From: Arachis hypogaea
Taxonomy: Eukaryota > Streptophyta > Magnoliopsida > Fabales > Fabaceae
Reading direction: 5' to 3'
DNA length: 64,000 bases
NCBI RefSeq assembly: GCF_003086295.3
Contig: NC_092040.1
Span: 2,914,001-2,978,000, forward strand
The notes beneath the pieces were generated by a model that was not told where the DNA came from, did not search any database, and saw nothing but the letters and a program-made list of their open reading frames with translations. The stretch's first letter is position 1. The number at the start of each line of letters is the position of its first letter. Of the stretch, positions 36,902 to 48,855 are shown one piece after another. Made by a program: the position numbers and the translations under genes.

Positions 36902-39593
36902 CTACTTCTTGGGATATAAGGTTATGGGTAACCCATTTTTGGGCATGGCAAAAGGACCATATTGAATCCCATTCTTTGCACCTAAAACAGACCACCTACA
37001 AATAATGACAAAAACAAATCACATTTTAGGAACATTGTAAACACATACTTGTTATTATTATTGAAAAGATGTTACTAGTAATAAAATTAATTTTTTTTTT
37101 AAATTACCAACCTGTACTTTGTGGTGAGATGATGTAGAAGCACCAAGATCTCTAACTTGGCCAATTCATTCCCAGGACACATGTGGATCCCACTGCCAAA
37201 TGGCATAAAGGTATTGGCTTTTGGAGAAACCTGGCAAAATAATAATAAAAAAAGAAATCTTTTTATGGTCTGTAAAAAATAAAAAATAATAACAATATAA
37301 AATGTGGTAGGTAATTGAGTATTGATAATGCAATATTACCTCAAATCTTGAAGGATCAAACTTCTCTGGTTCTTTGAAATGATTAGGGCTATGGTGTATG
37401 TTTCTGAAGAGTGGTAACACTTTCCAACCTTTTGGTATAAGATACCCTGAAGGAAAATAATTCCAAACAAAGAATCTGTTAGTCTAAAATTATAAAAATG
37501 GAAAAGAAAAAAGAAAAAGAAAAAAAAGGGTATTGACCTTGATATTCCACATCTTCAACTGCTTCTCTAAAAGTAAAAGACAAAATAGATGCAACTCTTA
37601 GAGTCTCTTGTATGACCCTTGAAGTTATTGGCATCTTCTTGGTATCTTCCCAATTCAGACCCTTCTCATCACCACTTTCTTCCTTTCTCTTCACTATGGA
37701 CTCTTGCTCCTCCTGTAAACCCCACACAAAAATTAAAAACCAAAACTAAATAAATTTATAAAGAGTAAGATGGATGATTTTTTTTATCCCAATTAATTTT
37801 GAGATTCATGTTTTCATAAATTCTCTTAATTTTTTTCCATAATTTTGTATCTTATAAGATCTTTGCACAGATAATATTAAGGAGACAAAAAAACAGTCCG
37901 AATTTATTTTATTTAGTATTTATTAATTATCGCAATAATTAATAAATATTAAATAAGACAAGTTATAACTATTTTTTTACTGATTTTCTTTAGTTACCAA
38001 AAATTTTTCACTATAATAATGAAATCTTTTTTCTTTTTGGTTTTTACCAATTTGAAGATCCTTTCTCTTATAACCAATGATACTTCTACTTGAGTAGGAT
38101 AATTGGAAAAAGAAAACATGTAGATAGGGTAAGAAAGTTGCATCTTGCATGGATATGATATAAAAGAGTGGGACCCAAGAAAGAAGAACACTTACTGTGA
38201 CAGCTTGAAGGACAGTGGGATTTTCACCAAGGTACTTCACAATCCACGTCAGCACAGTAGCTGTGGTATCACGAGCTGCAAAAATAACTCCAATTATGTT
38301 ATCTGTTATTTGCTCGTCGGTGAGTCCAGCCTTCTCCTCCATGAATGAACCAAGCAAGTCTTTGTGTTCTTTCTTCTTCTCTCTCCTATTCAATATTATC
38401 TCACCCACGATCTTCGCTATTTCCTTCCTTGCTTTCATTGCTTTGTTGAACAGCGTCCCTGGAAGGTTAATTGGCATTGAATTGTACCCTTTTTCGAGTT
38501 TGTAGTAGCACCGTTTTAGATCCTCTCTGTAGTGGATTTCGTCCTTGCCGAAGATTGAAAGCAGAGCAACGTTGAAGGTGTACTGCAATCAATCATAAAG
38601 AAAAAAAATTTAATTTTGATGAATACCCATTGTTTCTTTTGCTCTAAAGCTTAGAACTTTACAAGAAATTAGGAAAGAGAATAGCTCTTGATCCCACTTT
38701 TTGGTTACAAACCAAAAGCACTCTTAAGAGAGAGAAAGAGGGAACATGATAATGATGGTTTTCTATGAATTTTGTGAATTTTTTTTTTTATTTTTCAAGG
38801 AATCTCACGATACCAGCAAAATTCGAACCCTGGGCACTTGTTTGGCACTTGTTTGGCACGAACAAGTGGATTCGAGAATTTGGTGTTTAATGTCAACAAA
38901 ACATGACTTTTAGAGAAACAGGGGAAACAGAGGAACTCTGTTTTTTTGGTAACAGAGGAATGAAGTGAAGTGAGTGGTACTTACTGTTTTCATTTCAAGG
39001 AAAGTAGTGATCAAACGTCCTTGGCAAGAGGTGAGGGAATGTTGGGCAATGGATTCAATGTCGGTTATGATGTTTTTGATGGCTTCAGGCATGACGGTTC
39101 GAAGAACAAGCCTCCTCAAGTTAGCATGGTACTCTCCTTGATGGAAGAAAATTGCTTGCTTCCCTAACATCCTCTCTTTGCTCGCCGGGAACGTTGGCTT
39201 GAACAATTGAGCTTTGTTTAGAACAAATTTCGCTGCCTCTGGGCTCGAAATCATAACACATGGACACCCCAAAATGTTGGACTTGAACATAGAACCATAC
39301 CTATTATCATAAACAAATATATGTTTTAGGTTAACAACTTCACATGCAAGTAACTATAAACTAGTACTAGTGTTGTGTTAATAAGGAATGAACCTTTTGA
39401 TTTTGTCGGCAAAGAAAACATTTGGGTCTTGAGAATACATTTGAAAAGTTTCACCTATGTATGGCCAACCCATGGAGCCAGGTGGGAGTGGCAAGTATCT
39501 TCGTTTGGAAGCAAAATAGGGTTTCATGAAGATTCTAAATAGAACAATGGAGAGCAAAGAAGCCAAGATGCATAACATGGTACTTAGTTCCAT
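36902..39593 (-). CDS. CYP707A: Abscisic acid 8'-hydroxylase (cytochrome P450 CYP707A), complete
   Basis: ER-bound P450 that hydroxylates abscisic acid at C-8', the committed step of its breakdown to phaseic acid. Exons on the minus strand, in order: 39593-39394, 39300-38985, 38582-38196, 37712-37538, 37446-37340, 37230-37112, 36995-36902. All introns are GT-AG and the joined frame is open for 465 residues, the usual length. Visible landmarks: N-terminal membrane anchor (about 4-22), LPLPPGS hinge, [17 protein letters not shown]-helix AARDTT (274-279), ExxR as ETLR (337-340), PSRF, and heme loop [11 protein letters not shown] with the Cys ligand at 413. The last exon starts at the upstream acceptor TTTGTAG, because only that keeps the frame into [17 protein letters not shown]. 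No lesion is seen. Subclade (A1 to A4) not decided. Confidence 0.95.
37881..37998. mobile_element. Small palindromic MITE-like element in CYP707A intron 3 (family 3, copy 2)
   Basis: GTATTTATTAATTATCGCAA is followed by AATTAATAAATATTAAATAA, matching the element at 13990-14120. It lies wholly between exon 3 (ends 38196) and exon 4 (starts 37712). Confidence 0.5.
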
Positions 39594-39724
39594 TTTTGTG
39601 TTAATAATAATAATAATACTAAATAGTTTTGAGTAATGGAGGCTTGCTTGTTATTGATAAGAAGAAGATGAATGATGAAATATTGATTGATGGATGTGTG
39701 AGTGAGAGTTGAAACATTTTGAGG

Positions 39725-39732
39725 TATTTATA
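39725..39732 (-). promoter_or_regulatory. TATA box of CYP707A
   Basis: TATAAATA on the minus strand, about 130 bp before the start codon. That allows a 5' UTR of about 100 nt. Confidence 0.7.
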
Positions 39733-39966
39733 GGCTGGTTCGGTTTGAAAGAGTTATTTACTAATAATAATACTAAATTTGATGAGTGATATGAAGTAGG
39801 AAGAGAGGGGGAAGGAAGAAAAAAAAAAAAAAAAAGAGGAAGGAGGCTTTCAATTACAGCTCGATTTCCACACACGGAATCTCTGATTCCAGCTCATTCA
39901 AGTATTTGTATTTGGTCTAATTTAATTTTAATCTTGAAAGGAAGAGATAGAAAGAGAAAGAGTGAG

Positions 39967-39972
39967 CACGTG
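39967..39972. promoter_or_regulatory. G-box / ABRE-like site upstream of CYP707A
   Basis: CACGTG inside GCACGTGTC, about 240 bp upstream of the TATA box. ACGTG cores bind bZIP (ABF/AREB) and bHLH factors; CYP707A genes are known to be induced by ABA, so an ABRE fits. Function is inferred. Confidence 0.4.
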
Positions 39973-40032
39973 TCAGAAGAGTGTATAGTAATATTAGTAA
40001 TGGATATTAAGAGGTTAAAGAGTTGGGTTGAC

Positions 40033-40060
40033 CGTATGTGTATGTGTATGTGTATGTATG
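40033..40060. repeat. (GTATGT)n short tandem repeat
   Basis: Four to five successive GTATGT units. Confidence 0.8.
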
Positions 40061-41501
40061 GTGTGGCCTGAGATATGATATCTTATGATATTGCTGTATC
40101 TACTTATTGGGAAAAGGGAACTTACCCTACTTCCTAAGGAACCAAATTCTAGAGAACACCATAAATAGATTTTTAATTTTTAAATAAAAAATAAATAAAT
40201 TTTTTAATTAATTAAAAATATAAAAATAATTTTATATTTTTTTAAAAAATATATTTATCTTTATATATTTTAAAAAAATTAAATATTTTGATATTAAAAA
40301 AAATATTTTTATATTTTTAATTAGTCAAAATTTATTTGTTCCGAATTAAAAAGTCAAATTTATTTATCTTTTCTTAAATATATATTACTTGTATCATTCA
40401 TTCTTTTAAAAGTATTACTTTAGGTATATCTTTTTTTTTTTACTTTTAAATGCAGAATAAACAGATTGAAAAGAAAATAATGTTTAAATTTCAATATTTT
40501 TGTTTTTTTTGTTTTAATAAATTTCATATTGAATACTTTGATTTTTAACAATTTTTATTATTTTATAAGTCTTTAAAAATTATTTTTATCAAATAGATTA
40601 ATTATTCTGTCGCTTTTAATTAAACTTTTAAAATATATTATAAAATAAATTAATCCCTTTTAAGACAATAAAAAGATCAAAATCATAATTTTAAAAACTA
40701 CTTCTATATAATAAAAATTTATTGGATAATACATTGGTGTCCGACTTAAAATTTATTAAGAAGTAATTTAATTTTTTTTAAATATCATCTTATATTCTAG
40801 ATACAATTATAAAATATAAAAAATATATAAATAAATTTCTGATTATTAATTATATATAAAATAATCTATGTAAGAAAAGAGAAAACAGAAAAAAAAGAGA
40901 TAATCTCAATACTGAAGCAACTTTTAAAAAGAATAAAAACAAAATAAAAAAAACTTAAAAGAGTAATTTTTCAGCATTAAAAGAATAATTTATTTTATAA
41001 AATATCATCTTATATTCTAAATACTATTATAAAATATAAAAAATATATAAATAATTTTTTTATCATTAATTATATATATATATAATAACCTATGCAAGAA
41101 GAGAAAAGACAGACATAAACAAAAAAAACCTCAATACTGAAGTAACCTTTAAAATAAATAAATAAAGCCAAAAAGAACTTGAAAGAGCAATCTTTCCAGT
41201 GTTGCTTCAATTTTCCTTTTCCGTACCATGTGGATTCTGTCATTTTTTTAAGTTGTGATGCATGCAATGCTTAATTCTTTGAATTGATTCTTTGCTATGT
41301 TTCTCTTTCTTTAATTTAATTTAATTTTCTCTCCTCACTACTCAATCAAACTTTCTGCCTAACCTTACCTTCCCTCCCTTGCAACTCATCTTACGGCACA
41401 AAAACAATAAAATCTACTTTATGTTTTTAACTAATCCGAGGTTTATTAGGTCAACATTATATTTGTTATATGTATATGTTTAATTATTACCTTCAAATTT
41501 A

Positions 41502-41503
<2 letters not shown>
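40061..41503. repeat. Gene-free DNA with two copies of a 300-bp AT-rich repeat
   Basis: Copies at about 40628-40935 and 40970-41170 share AAATATCATCTTATATTCTA, AATATATAAATAA and GAGATAATCTCAATACTGAAG-type phrases. A third copy is at about 42660-43070. No gene is seen. Confidence 0.6.

Positions 41504-41578
<75 letters not shown>
41504..41578. repeat. (TA)n microsatellite
   Basis: About 75 bp of alternating TA. Confidence 0.95.
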
Positions 41579-41582
<4 letters not shown>

Positions 41583-41631
41583 ACAAATTAAAGAGAAGTA
41601 GTAGAAGAATTTTCTTGTATATATATTTTAT

Positions 41632-41773
41632 GGTGGAAACTCAGGTGCAGTCGATTTCACGTAAAGTTGATATCTAAAAGTCGTTAGATGATTTGACTAA
41701 TTTGACTAAATTTTTATCTAACAATTCTGAAGTATCAACTTCACGTGAAGTCGACTTCATCTGAGTTTTCACC
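41632..41773. mobile_element. Palindromic MITE (family 2, copy 1)
   Basis: 142 bp. Ends are GGTGGAAACTCAGGTGCAGT and, on the complement, GGTGAAAACTCAGATGAAGT. The centre carries GTCGTTAGATGATTTGACTA. Flanking 9-mers atattttat and gtattttgt differ at two positions. A second member is at 58502-58644. Confidence 0.8.
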
Positions 41774-43739
41774 GTATTTTGTTGTTTGAACAATTCAAAT
41801 AGTGTGTATATATGGAGTAGGTTTGATGGTTTTAAGTTGATCCTTTCACATTAATTAATGAGGTTGGCAGCACCAACATTAAACTAACAAAATTCATTCA
41901 ATAAGAATGTAAAGCAGAAAGAGTCTTCAGCCCTAATGGTAATGGATGGTCCCCAAAACAATAACTTTCTGTTTCCTCTTAGTGAATACTCATTTATGTA
42001 TTTATTTCTTTAAATACTTTTTTAACAGATATTGTTACTATTGAATGTATAATAAATATAACTATTTATATATCTTTTTTTTTATTTAAATAAATTATTG
42101 CTCCAACAACTTACAATAATATATACCTGTCCTTTGAAAAAAAAAATACTACATGACTAATAAAATTTATTATTTTTTATATTTAACTAACAAAAATATT
42201 TTTATACTAAATTTAAATTATAAATCCTAATCTTGGATACTAACTCTTAAAACGATAAAGTTCTACCCTCTAAATCTAAAAAAAATAACATTAAACTAAC
42301 AATAAATAATACAAATTTAAAATATTTATTTATTTTCAGAGCATACAAAAAAAATTTCAATCAAATATTGGAATTATATTCATGCATGAAACTAATTTAG
42401 GATCTATCACAACCGGAAACCAAGGAGAAATTAATACTTAGCTGTGTAGAAAATAATTTTTTCCTAGTATAATTATAATTTTTTTAATTTATTGATAAGA
42501 ATATAATTAAAGTAAAACCTAAATAATTGTATCGAGGTATCAAGGGCATACAAGATGCAACTATGGTAAAGAGTTTTCATAACAAGTATATTTAATTTGT
42601 TAGTATTCTCGAAATTAATGCAAGTACTGAATTAAAAAAATAAATTTTTAACAAATATTATTGTAAGATAATTAAATTTTAAATATATTATTATAAAATA
42701 AATTAGTCTCTTTTAAAACAATAAAAAAATAAAAGTCATAATTTAAAAAAATACTTTTATATAATAAAAATTTATTGAATAATATATTAGCATCCGACTT
42801 GAAATTTAATTGAGAACTAAATCAATTTAAATATTTTTTTTCGTAAAATATCATCTTATCTTTTAGATATAATTATAAAAAATATATATAAGAAATATAT
42901 AAATAATTTTTTTGTTATTAATTGTATAAAATAATTTATACAAGAAAAGAAGAAACAGATAGAAGAAAGAGATAATCTCAATATTGAAGTGATTTTTAAA
43001 AAAGACAAAAGACAAAGATAAAAGATAAATCTAAAAAAAATTAAAAATAATTTTTTAGTGTTGTCTTAATTATAGTCATAGAACTATTTATTTCAAAAGT
43101 TTAAAGTTAAAAAAAATTATTAAGATAAATAATTATATCTCTAATCGATATTAGAGATTATTAATAAAATTATAAGTAATGTGTTTTATTTTTTTATAAA
43201 AAAAATAGATGTAGCTTGTTGATTTTGTTAAATATGATTAACTTGATTGGTAAATTATTTTTTAAATTTTTAATTATTTATAAAAAATAAAAAATACAAA
43301 GTATTGCTTACTTAATAAGAAAGTTTTACAGATATTAAAAATATTTACAAACTTTTGACTGACGAAAATTTAACTTGACATTTTGTTATCCAATTATCTT
43401 ATATATTTTACAGGGTTAAATTAAATGATTTTTTTAAATCTCTAACATTTTAAGAAAAAATAAACTTTTATTAATCCATTGGTAGACGTAAAGTACATTT
43501 CAACAAAAAATTCTGAATAACTGATATATTTTGAGCATGATCACATGAAATTTTATCTTTTTTAGAGACTTAATGTAAAAGATTTATATGTATTGATTAT
43601 TATAAAGAGTCAGAGACACAGTAATTAAACATAATCTACACCATCCTTTTTATCAGTTATATTTATATATAAACATTTGAAGACATAGTATATATATAAT
43701 GTTATCTTGTCACTTTAATTATATTAACGGTATATCTGT
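41774..43739. repeat. Gene-free DNA with dispersed repeat copies
   Basis: Holds the third copy of the 300-bp repeat (about 42660-43070) and a 90-bp phrase at 42529-42618 (GTATCGAGGTATCAAGGGC) that recurs at 62704-62799. No gene is seen. Confidence 0.55.
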
Positions 43740-44150
43740 CATGTATTACAGCTTGATATTTGACATGTTTACATGTTGTAATTAATCATATATTACGTGT
43801 CAATGTCAATTTAAGATGACATATTAAAACAATTAACAGAAATTTTAAAATGAAATAAGATGACAATCAGATTGTGAGAATGATTATGATAGTAAATAGA
43901 GTGGAAGATTTCAAGAAAATTCAACAGCATCATTTGGCCAAGTTCATCTGCAATAGATTAAGATATGAACAATTAAAATTTTCAAATTGTTTATGTTGTG
44001 GTGGATTCAAAATCTAAGGATAACTAAAAATGATTTTTGGAACATTTATATAAAAATTTGGGTAACTATAAGGTATATGGTTAAAACTTCATTAATAACG
44101 GTTGATTTGGATAACTAGAAGTGCACTTATAAATTCTGACCGTTTTAGGC
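43740..44150. repeat. Direct repeat of about 400 bp, copy 1
   Basis: Shares TTACGTGTCAATGTCAATTT-type, GAATGATTATGATAGTAAAT, AATTCAACAGCA and GTGGTGGATTCA phrases with about 45505-45905 in the same orientation. Non-coding. Confidence 0.7.
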
Positions 44151-44894
44151 TTATCAAATGAATATTAATTATGTGTAAAAAAAAATGAAGAGAATGAAGA
44201 AGAATTTTTTTTTCATCCTGGGTTAGGATTCTTAAGATTTAAAGAAATTAAAAAAGGAAAAGAATGAATAGTAATTTTATTATATCCTTTTTTTTATATT
44301 TATTTTAACAAATTTAATAATGTAATAATTTTATTTTTTATTATTATCCTAAATTGGTCACATTATACAATACTCTGCTACCTAATCTCTACCATAAAAA
44401 ATTATTCAGATCACAAAAGATAGAATTGGTAACAAAATCACAAAAGATAGAATTGGTAACAAAATTTTATTTTTAATGTGTATAAATAATTTATTAAAAA
44501 ATTTAAAAATATATCTGTATTCTATATAAAAATTCGAGCGTACTTTTATCTATTTTTTTAATTATTTTTTCAAATTATTTAATTATTATAATATAATGTC
44601 AAATATATTCATACAAATGAGTAGTAATCAAGAATAATATTTCAAACATGTTAATATCGAATTTGATCATAGTCATCAGTTGCCATAAGACACCCGCAAC
44701 AATAATTTATATAATTATAACTCAAATATCAAATATGTCAACTACGAACTTGTTGAAGTGCTAAGGATTTCAAGCACAACGATTTGAATTTGACTTTGAT
44801 GCGTAGGAATCGAAAATATTTTTTTCTTTTAATTTATATAATGTACCTCAAGATATATGATTTCAACGTCAGATATATCCGTATATGATACTAT

Positions 44895-46915
44895 ATATTC
44901 AGAAAAGTATAATAGATTATAAGAATTTTAAAATTGAATTGCAGCTAGTTACATGCATTTTAAACTGAACAAATTTTGATCCATCTTAGAATTGATGTTT
45001 TGACTTTAAATTACATATATAGTATTGTAGGAGGATAGTCCTTAATAATAAAAATATCTTTAATAATAACTGATTTTATTTTATTCTTTAATTCTTTATT
45101 ATAAGAAGATGGTTAAAAATATATTAATGTATTACTCTTTCTGATCGAATAAAGTGAGTCTAAAATTGAGAATAATTATAGGATTAGTCATGTGAATCTT
45201 TTTACTTATATATTATCAACAAGTTAAAATACTTTTAAAAAAATTTAAACGTGTTTTAATTAAAAAAATATTAAGTGATTATTATTTTTTATTTTTATTT
45301 TATATTTAAGTTAACAATAATTAATTTTTTATTTTTTGCATTAAAATATTGATTCTCTAGTTTTTATTTATTTATTATATTTTTTAGTTATTTGTGTTAA
45401 ATTAAAATATTATAATAATTACAACTTTTTTAATTTTTATAAATTATAATTATTATTTTGTCTCTGTTAAGAGACAAATTCTGATCATTCAAAATATAAA
45501 TTTAAAAATTCATCTTGATATTTTACACTTTTACATGCTGCACATGACATATACACGTGACGAAATTGATGACATACTACGTGTCAATATCAATTTAAGG
45601 TGACATACTGAATAACTAACAGAAATTTTAAAATGAAGTAAGATGATAATTTAACTCTGAGAATGATTATGATAGTAAATAGAATGGAAAACCTAGTAAA
45701 ATTCAACAGCACTATTTGACCAAGTTTATCTGCAATAAATCAAGATATGAACAATTAATTTTTTTAAATTGCTTATGCTGTGGTGGATTCAGAATGACTT
45801 GGACAACTATAAGATATATGGTTGAAACTTCATTAATAACTTTTAATTTGGATAACTAAAAATACATTTGCAGATTCTAGTAGCTTCAAACTTATTTTGT
45901 ATCACTCTTAGAGGTTGCAGACCAAAAAAACAGATCCACAATTGACTTGGAATACATACATAATAAGAATGATTTTATATAAGTAAGTGAACATATAAAT
46001 GGAAAAGAAAAAAGAGTGAAATTCAGTTCTATATGTTTTCAATGAGTATGAATAATATGAGCACGGTAAGAGAGGTGCTTGTATATATAAACAACACATT
46101 ATCAATTAATTATAACATAAACTAATTAAAGAGATTTAACTCTAGTTATATAAAAGACTAAAATACTTTCTGTACATATAAATAACCTTTTCTTAAGGAT
46201 TATAAATTTATATAAAAATGGCACAAAAAATAATACTTTAATTTACACTAGCTATGAATCAAATTATTATATATGTTAGATGTTATCTTGTGTATCATCT
46301 TATCCTGCAGTTTATCTACAGAAATATATAAAAGTAAATAATACTATTTGTGTGAATAGAAATTTATACTATCCTGCCAATACAATTCCTTCATGTTTTG
46401 AGGTCCATAAATCATTTGAAGAATAACAATCCACTCCAATGATGTCCACCTGACAAAGACAGAGATAAGGGCTAGAGTCATGTAAATCAAATAGTAGTAA
46501 ATATGCAACATTGACCCAAGACAAGTACCTCTCCTCTCCCAACTGGAAATACTATAACCACATGATAAATAATTTTTACTTTTTACCTCTATACACACAC
46601 TTATATGTCAGCAGTTTTTATCTTTTACGGATACAAATAATCATCTTGATGTATTAAAAGTTAGTACTTACATAAATAGAATATTATCAGAGTGTCTAAA
46701 TTTTATTGTTAATTTTAGTTGAGAACAATATATATAATAAGTTTTCACAAATATTACTTTTAAAAGAATTCTTGTTTCTTGAATAGCTAAATCAGAACAA
46801 AGATATGAGGCTTATAATGAATTTGATATGAACAAAAATATAAAAATTGAGAAGAAAAATAAAGTGATATAAACTAAAGTAAATTTAAATAGCTGAATGT
46901 ACATTGTATTGTATT
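44895..46915. repeat. Partial fourth copy of the 13-18 kb composite repeat, left of the virus
   Basis: 44935-45487 matches 16280-16888 (GTTACATGCATTTTAAA, TTGTCTCTGTTAAGAGACAA). The second copy of the 400-bp repeat lies at 45505-45905. 45990-46190 matches 14205-14345. 46190-46290 matches the B block. 46680-46915 matches 17850-18120 (TAGCTGAATGTACATTGTAT). No gene. Confidence 0.6.
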
Positions 46916-47037
46916 GAAAAGTTATTAGCCTACTTGAAATGACAGAACATTATTTATAACTACAATCATTCTTAACAAACTAAATATAAAAGCCAAGTCT
47001 CTGGTGGCTATGGCTATGGTAACTAGTGGTGGCTAAG

Positions 47038-47064
47038 GTTACACTTTTAATTTAAAAGTGTAAC
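47038..47064. repeat. Perfect 13-bp palindrome at the left edge of the viral insert
   Basis: GTTACACTTTTAA and its complement are separated by one base. MITE/MULE-like phrases (TGGCTATGGTAACTAG, AAAGCGTCACC) surround it, and related ones occur just right of the viral DNA at 54226-54285. Confidence 0.7.
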
Positions 47065-47089
47065 TTTTCATAAAGAAAAGCGTCACCTA

Positions 47090-47509
47090 ATGGAAAAAAG
47101 TAAATTAGAAGATTTAAGAGAAGAAATAATTAAGTTATCAAAATTAATAGATCAAAAATTAATGATTTTAACTAATGTCAACTGTAATGACACCGAATTC
47201 TTAAAATCAATACAAAATGATTTTTCTCAAAATCTTTATTTTACTATAAGTTTTATTGAAGGACTTCAAAAACCTGAAAAAACTTATTTTTCACATGGAA
47301 TTTCTAAAAAATGTTACCATGGAAATGATTCCCCACATCTATATCATACTTTTAACCCACAATTAAATTCTATAGTAGATATGCTTGAAGAAATATTAAC
47401 ATCCATAAAATTTCAAAGAAATAAGGAAAAAGAGAATCCCAAGGAAGAAAATTTCCAAAACATAATTAACATAACAGATTTAAAAGTAAAACCACCACTA
47501 AAATTATGA
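47090..47509 (+). CDS. Viral small ORF upstream of coat protein (139 aa), possibly virion-associated protein
   Basis: Open for 139 residues. The charged N-terminal third has heptad-like spacing (LEDLREEIIKLSKLIDQKL) compatible with a coiled coil, and the tail is Lys/Glu-rich and ends with prolines (KVKPPLKL). Its stop overlaps the coat protein start by 4 nt (ATGA). In caulimoviruses the ORF directly before the coat protein encodes the virion-associated protein, a coiled-coil protein of about this size. Position and composition fit, but I see no diagnostic motif, so this is a placement guess. Confidence 0.5.
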   Translation: MEKSKLEDLREEIIKLSKLIDQKLMILTNVNCNDTEFLKSIQNDFSQNLYFTISFIEGLQKPEKTYFSHGISKKCYHGNDSPHLYHTFNPQLNSIVDMLEEILTSIKFQRNKEKENPKEENFQNIINITDLKVKPPLKL

Positions 47510-48855
47510 ATATTGAAGAAAAATTAGAAGAAGTTACAATGCTTTTTAAACAATTAAAAATGGCTCAAGAAAATAATATTATGGAACATGGGTTTCAAAT
47601 AGAGGAAGAATTAGTAAATTCTGAAAATATAGAAAATGAAGAACACATTCTAGATTATTCAAGTGACGAAGAACCAGCTATTCCAATACAAGTAAAAAAT
47701 GAAGCTGGAACATCTAAGGATAATCAATCTCAATTTAAATGGGAAACAGGTTTTGATAATTATGCTTTTAAAAAAGGGTTTATAAATAAAGATTCAAAAT
47801 ATGCAAAAATACCATCAAAATACGTTCCTAAAATCCAAGAAATGGAAGGAGAAAGAATGCTCGATTTAGACTGCAAAAAGAACGAAAAAGAAATTTTCGA
47901 AAACTGGTTGAATTCCTTCTTATTAGAAGCCTTTACTAATCCAAAACTTGGTGAATTGTCTGGAAGGGACATTTGGAATTACATAGGGTTTCACACTAAA
48001 TGAACTATAAGAGATTATATGACATCAATAGAAAACCAAATAATAGAAGAATTAGAAACAAAAACAACAGCTTATGATAAGATATTATATATAATGATGA
48101 TTCTATATAAAGAATTTTTTGGAAAAAATATTATAGATCATAGACAAGAAGTCTATAATAAAGAATATCAAGAAGCAAAAAACCATTTAGCTAATATTCA
48201 GATATATGATTTATGTAATGTGGAGTCCTATATATGTGAATATAGAATACATTATTACAAACTAAAAGAAGAAGATAAAAATCATTATCTTAGTATGTAC
48301 ATAACAAAACTTCCATATCCTGCTAATGAATTTATAATGGGAAGATTTATAAGAAAAATAAATAGAGGAACAATTGAAAATAATTTTGGTGGAGCAACCT
48401 CTGTTATAAGAGAGGAAATAAAAGAACGTTGTATGCAAGAAGCAACTCAAAAAAGATTTGCAAATATAATCAGAATTTGCTGTCAGGATAATGAGGAGAT
48501 ACCTCAAAAATATGGTCTTAATAAAAATCTTCAAAGAAAAAGAAAATATCAATTTAGAAGAAGAAAATACTATCCAAACTGGAGAAAAAAGAGATATTTT
48601 AGAAAAGAAAATAACAATAGAAACAAAAGACAAAGAAATAACTATTGCCCAAATAAAAAAGAAAATTGTAAATGTTGGTATTGCCAAGAAGAAGGACACT
48701 ACGCAAATGAATGCCCGAAAAAGAAGGATAAAAAGGATCTTACTAAACAAATAGAAATTGCTAAATCTTGTTTCATGGAACCATTAGAAGAATCTGATGA
48801 TAACTTAGACTATATTTTTGAATATGTCTCGGAAACAGACTCAGAGACTGAGTAA
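47506..48855 (+). pseudogene. Viral coat protein ORF, interrupted by one in-frame stop
   Basis: 450 codons in one frame, with a TGA at 48001-48003 (codon 166) splitting it. The front part is acidic (DYSSDEEPAIPI), the middle holds the capsid-like core, then comes a strongly Arg/Lys-rich stretch (about codons 345-385) and a retroviral-type zinc knuckle CWYCQEEGHYANEC (390-403). An acidic C terminus follows. This acidic-core-basic-CCHC-acidic layout is the caulimovirid coat protein pattern. No other lesion is visible. A downstream ATG at 48019 would only give the C-terminal part. Confidence 0.88.

Noticed and set aside
38145..38505. Plus-strand ORFs over CYP707A exon 3
   Set aside because: Antisense to a conserved P450 exon with correct splice sites; no independent support.
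38780..38880. tRNA-like B box (complement of AATTCGAACCCTGGG) in CYP707A intron 2 as a SINE
   Set aside because: No matching A box, tail or target duplication could be found; too weak to call.
48262..48750. Minus-strand hydrophobic ORF of 162 codons
   Set aside because: Exactly antisense to the Lys/Glu-rich viral coat protein; antisense of A-rich codons gives Phe/Ile-rich shadows.
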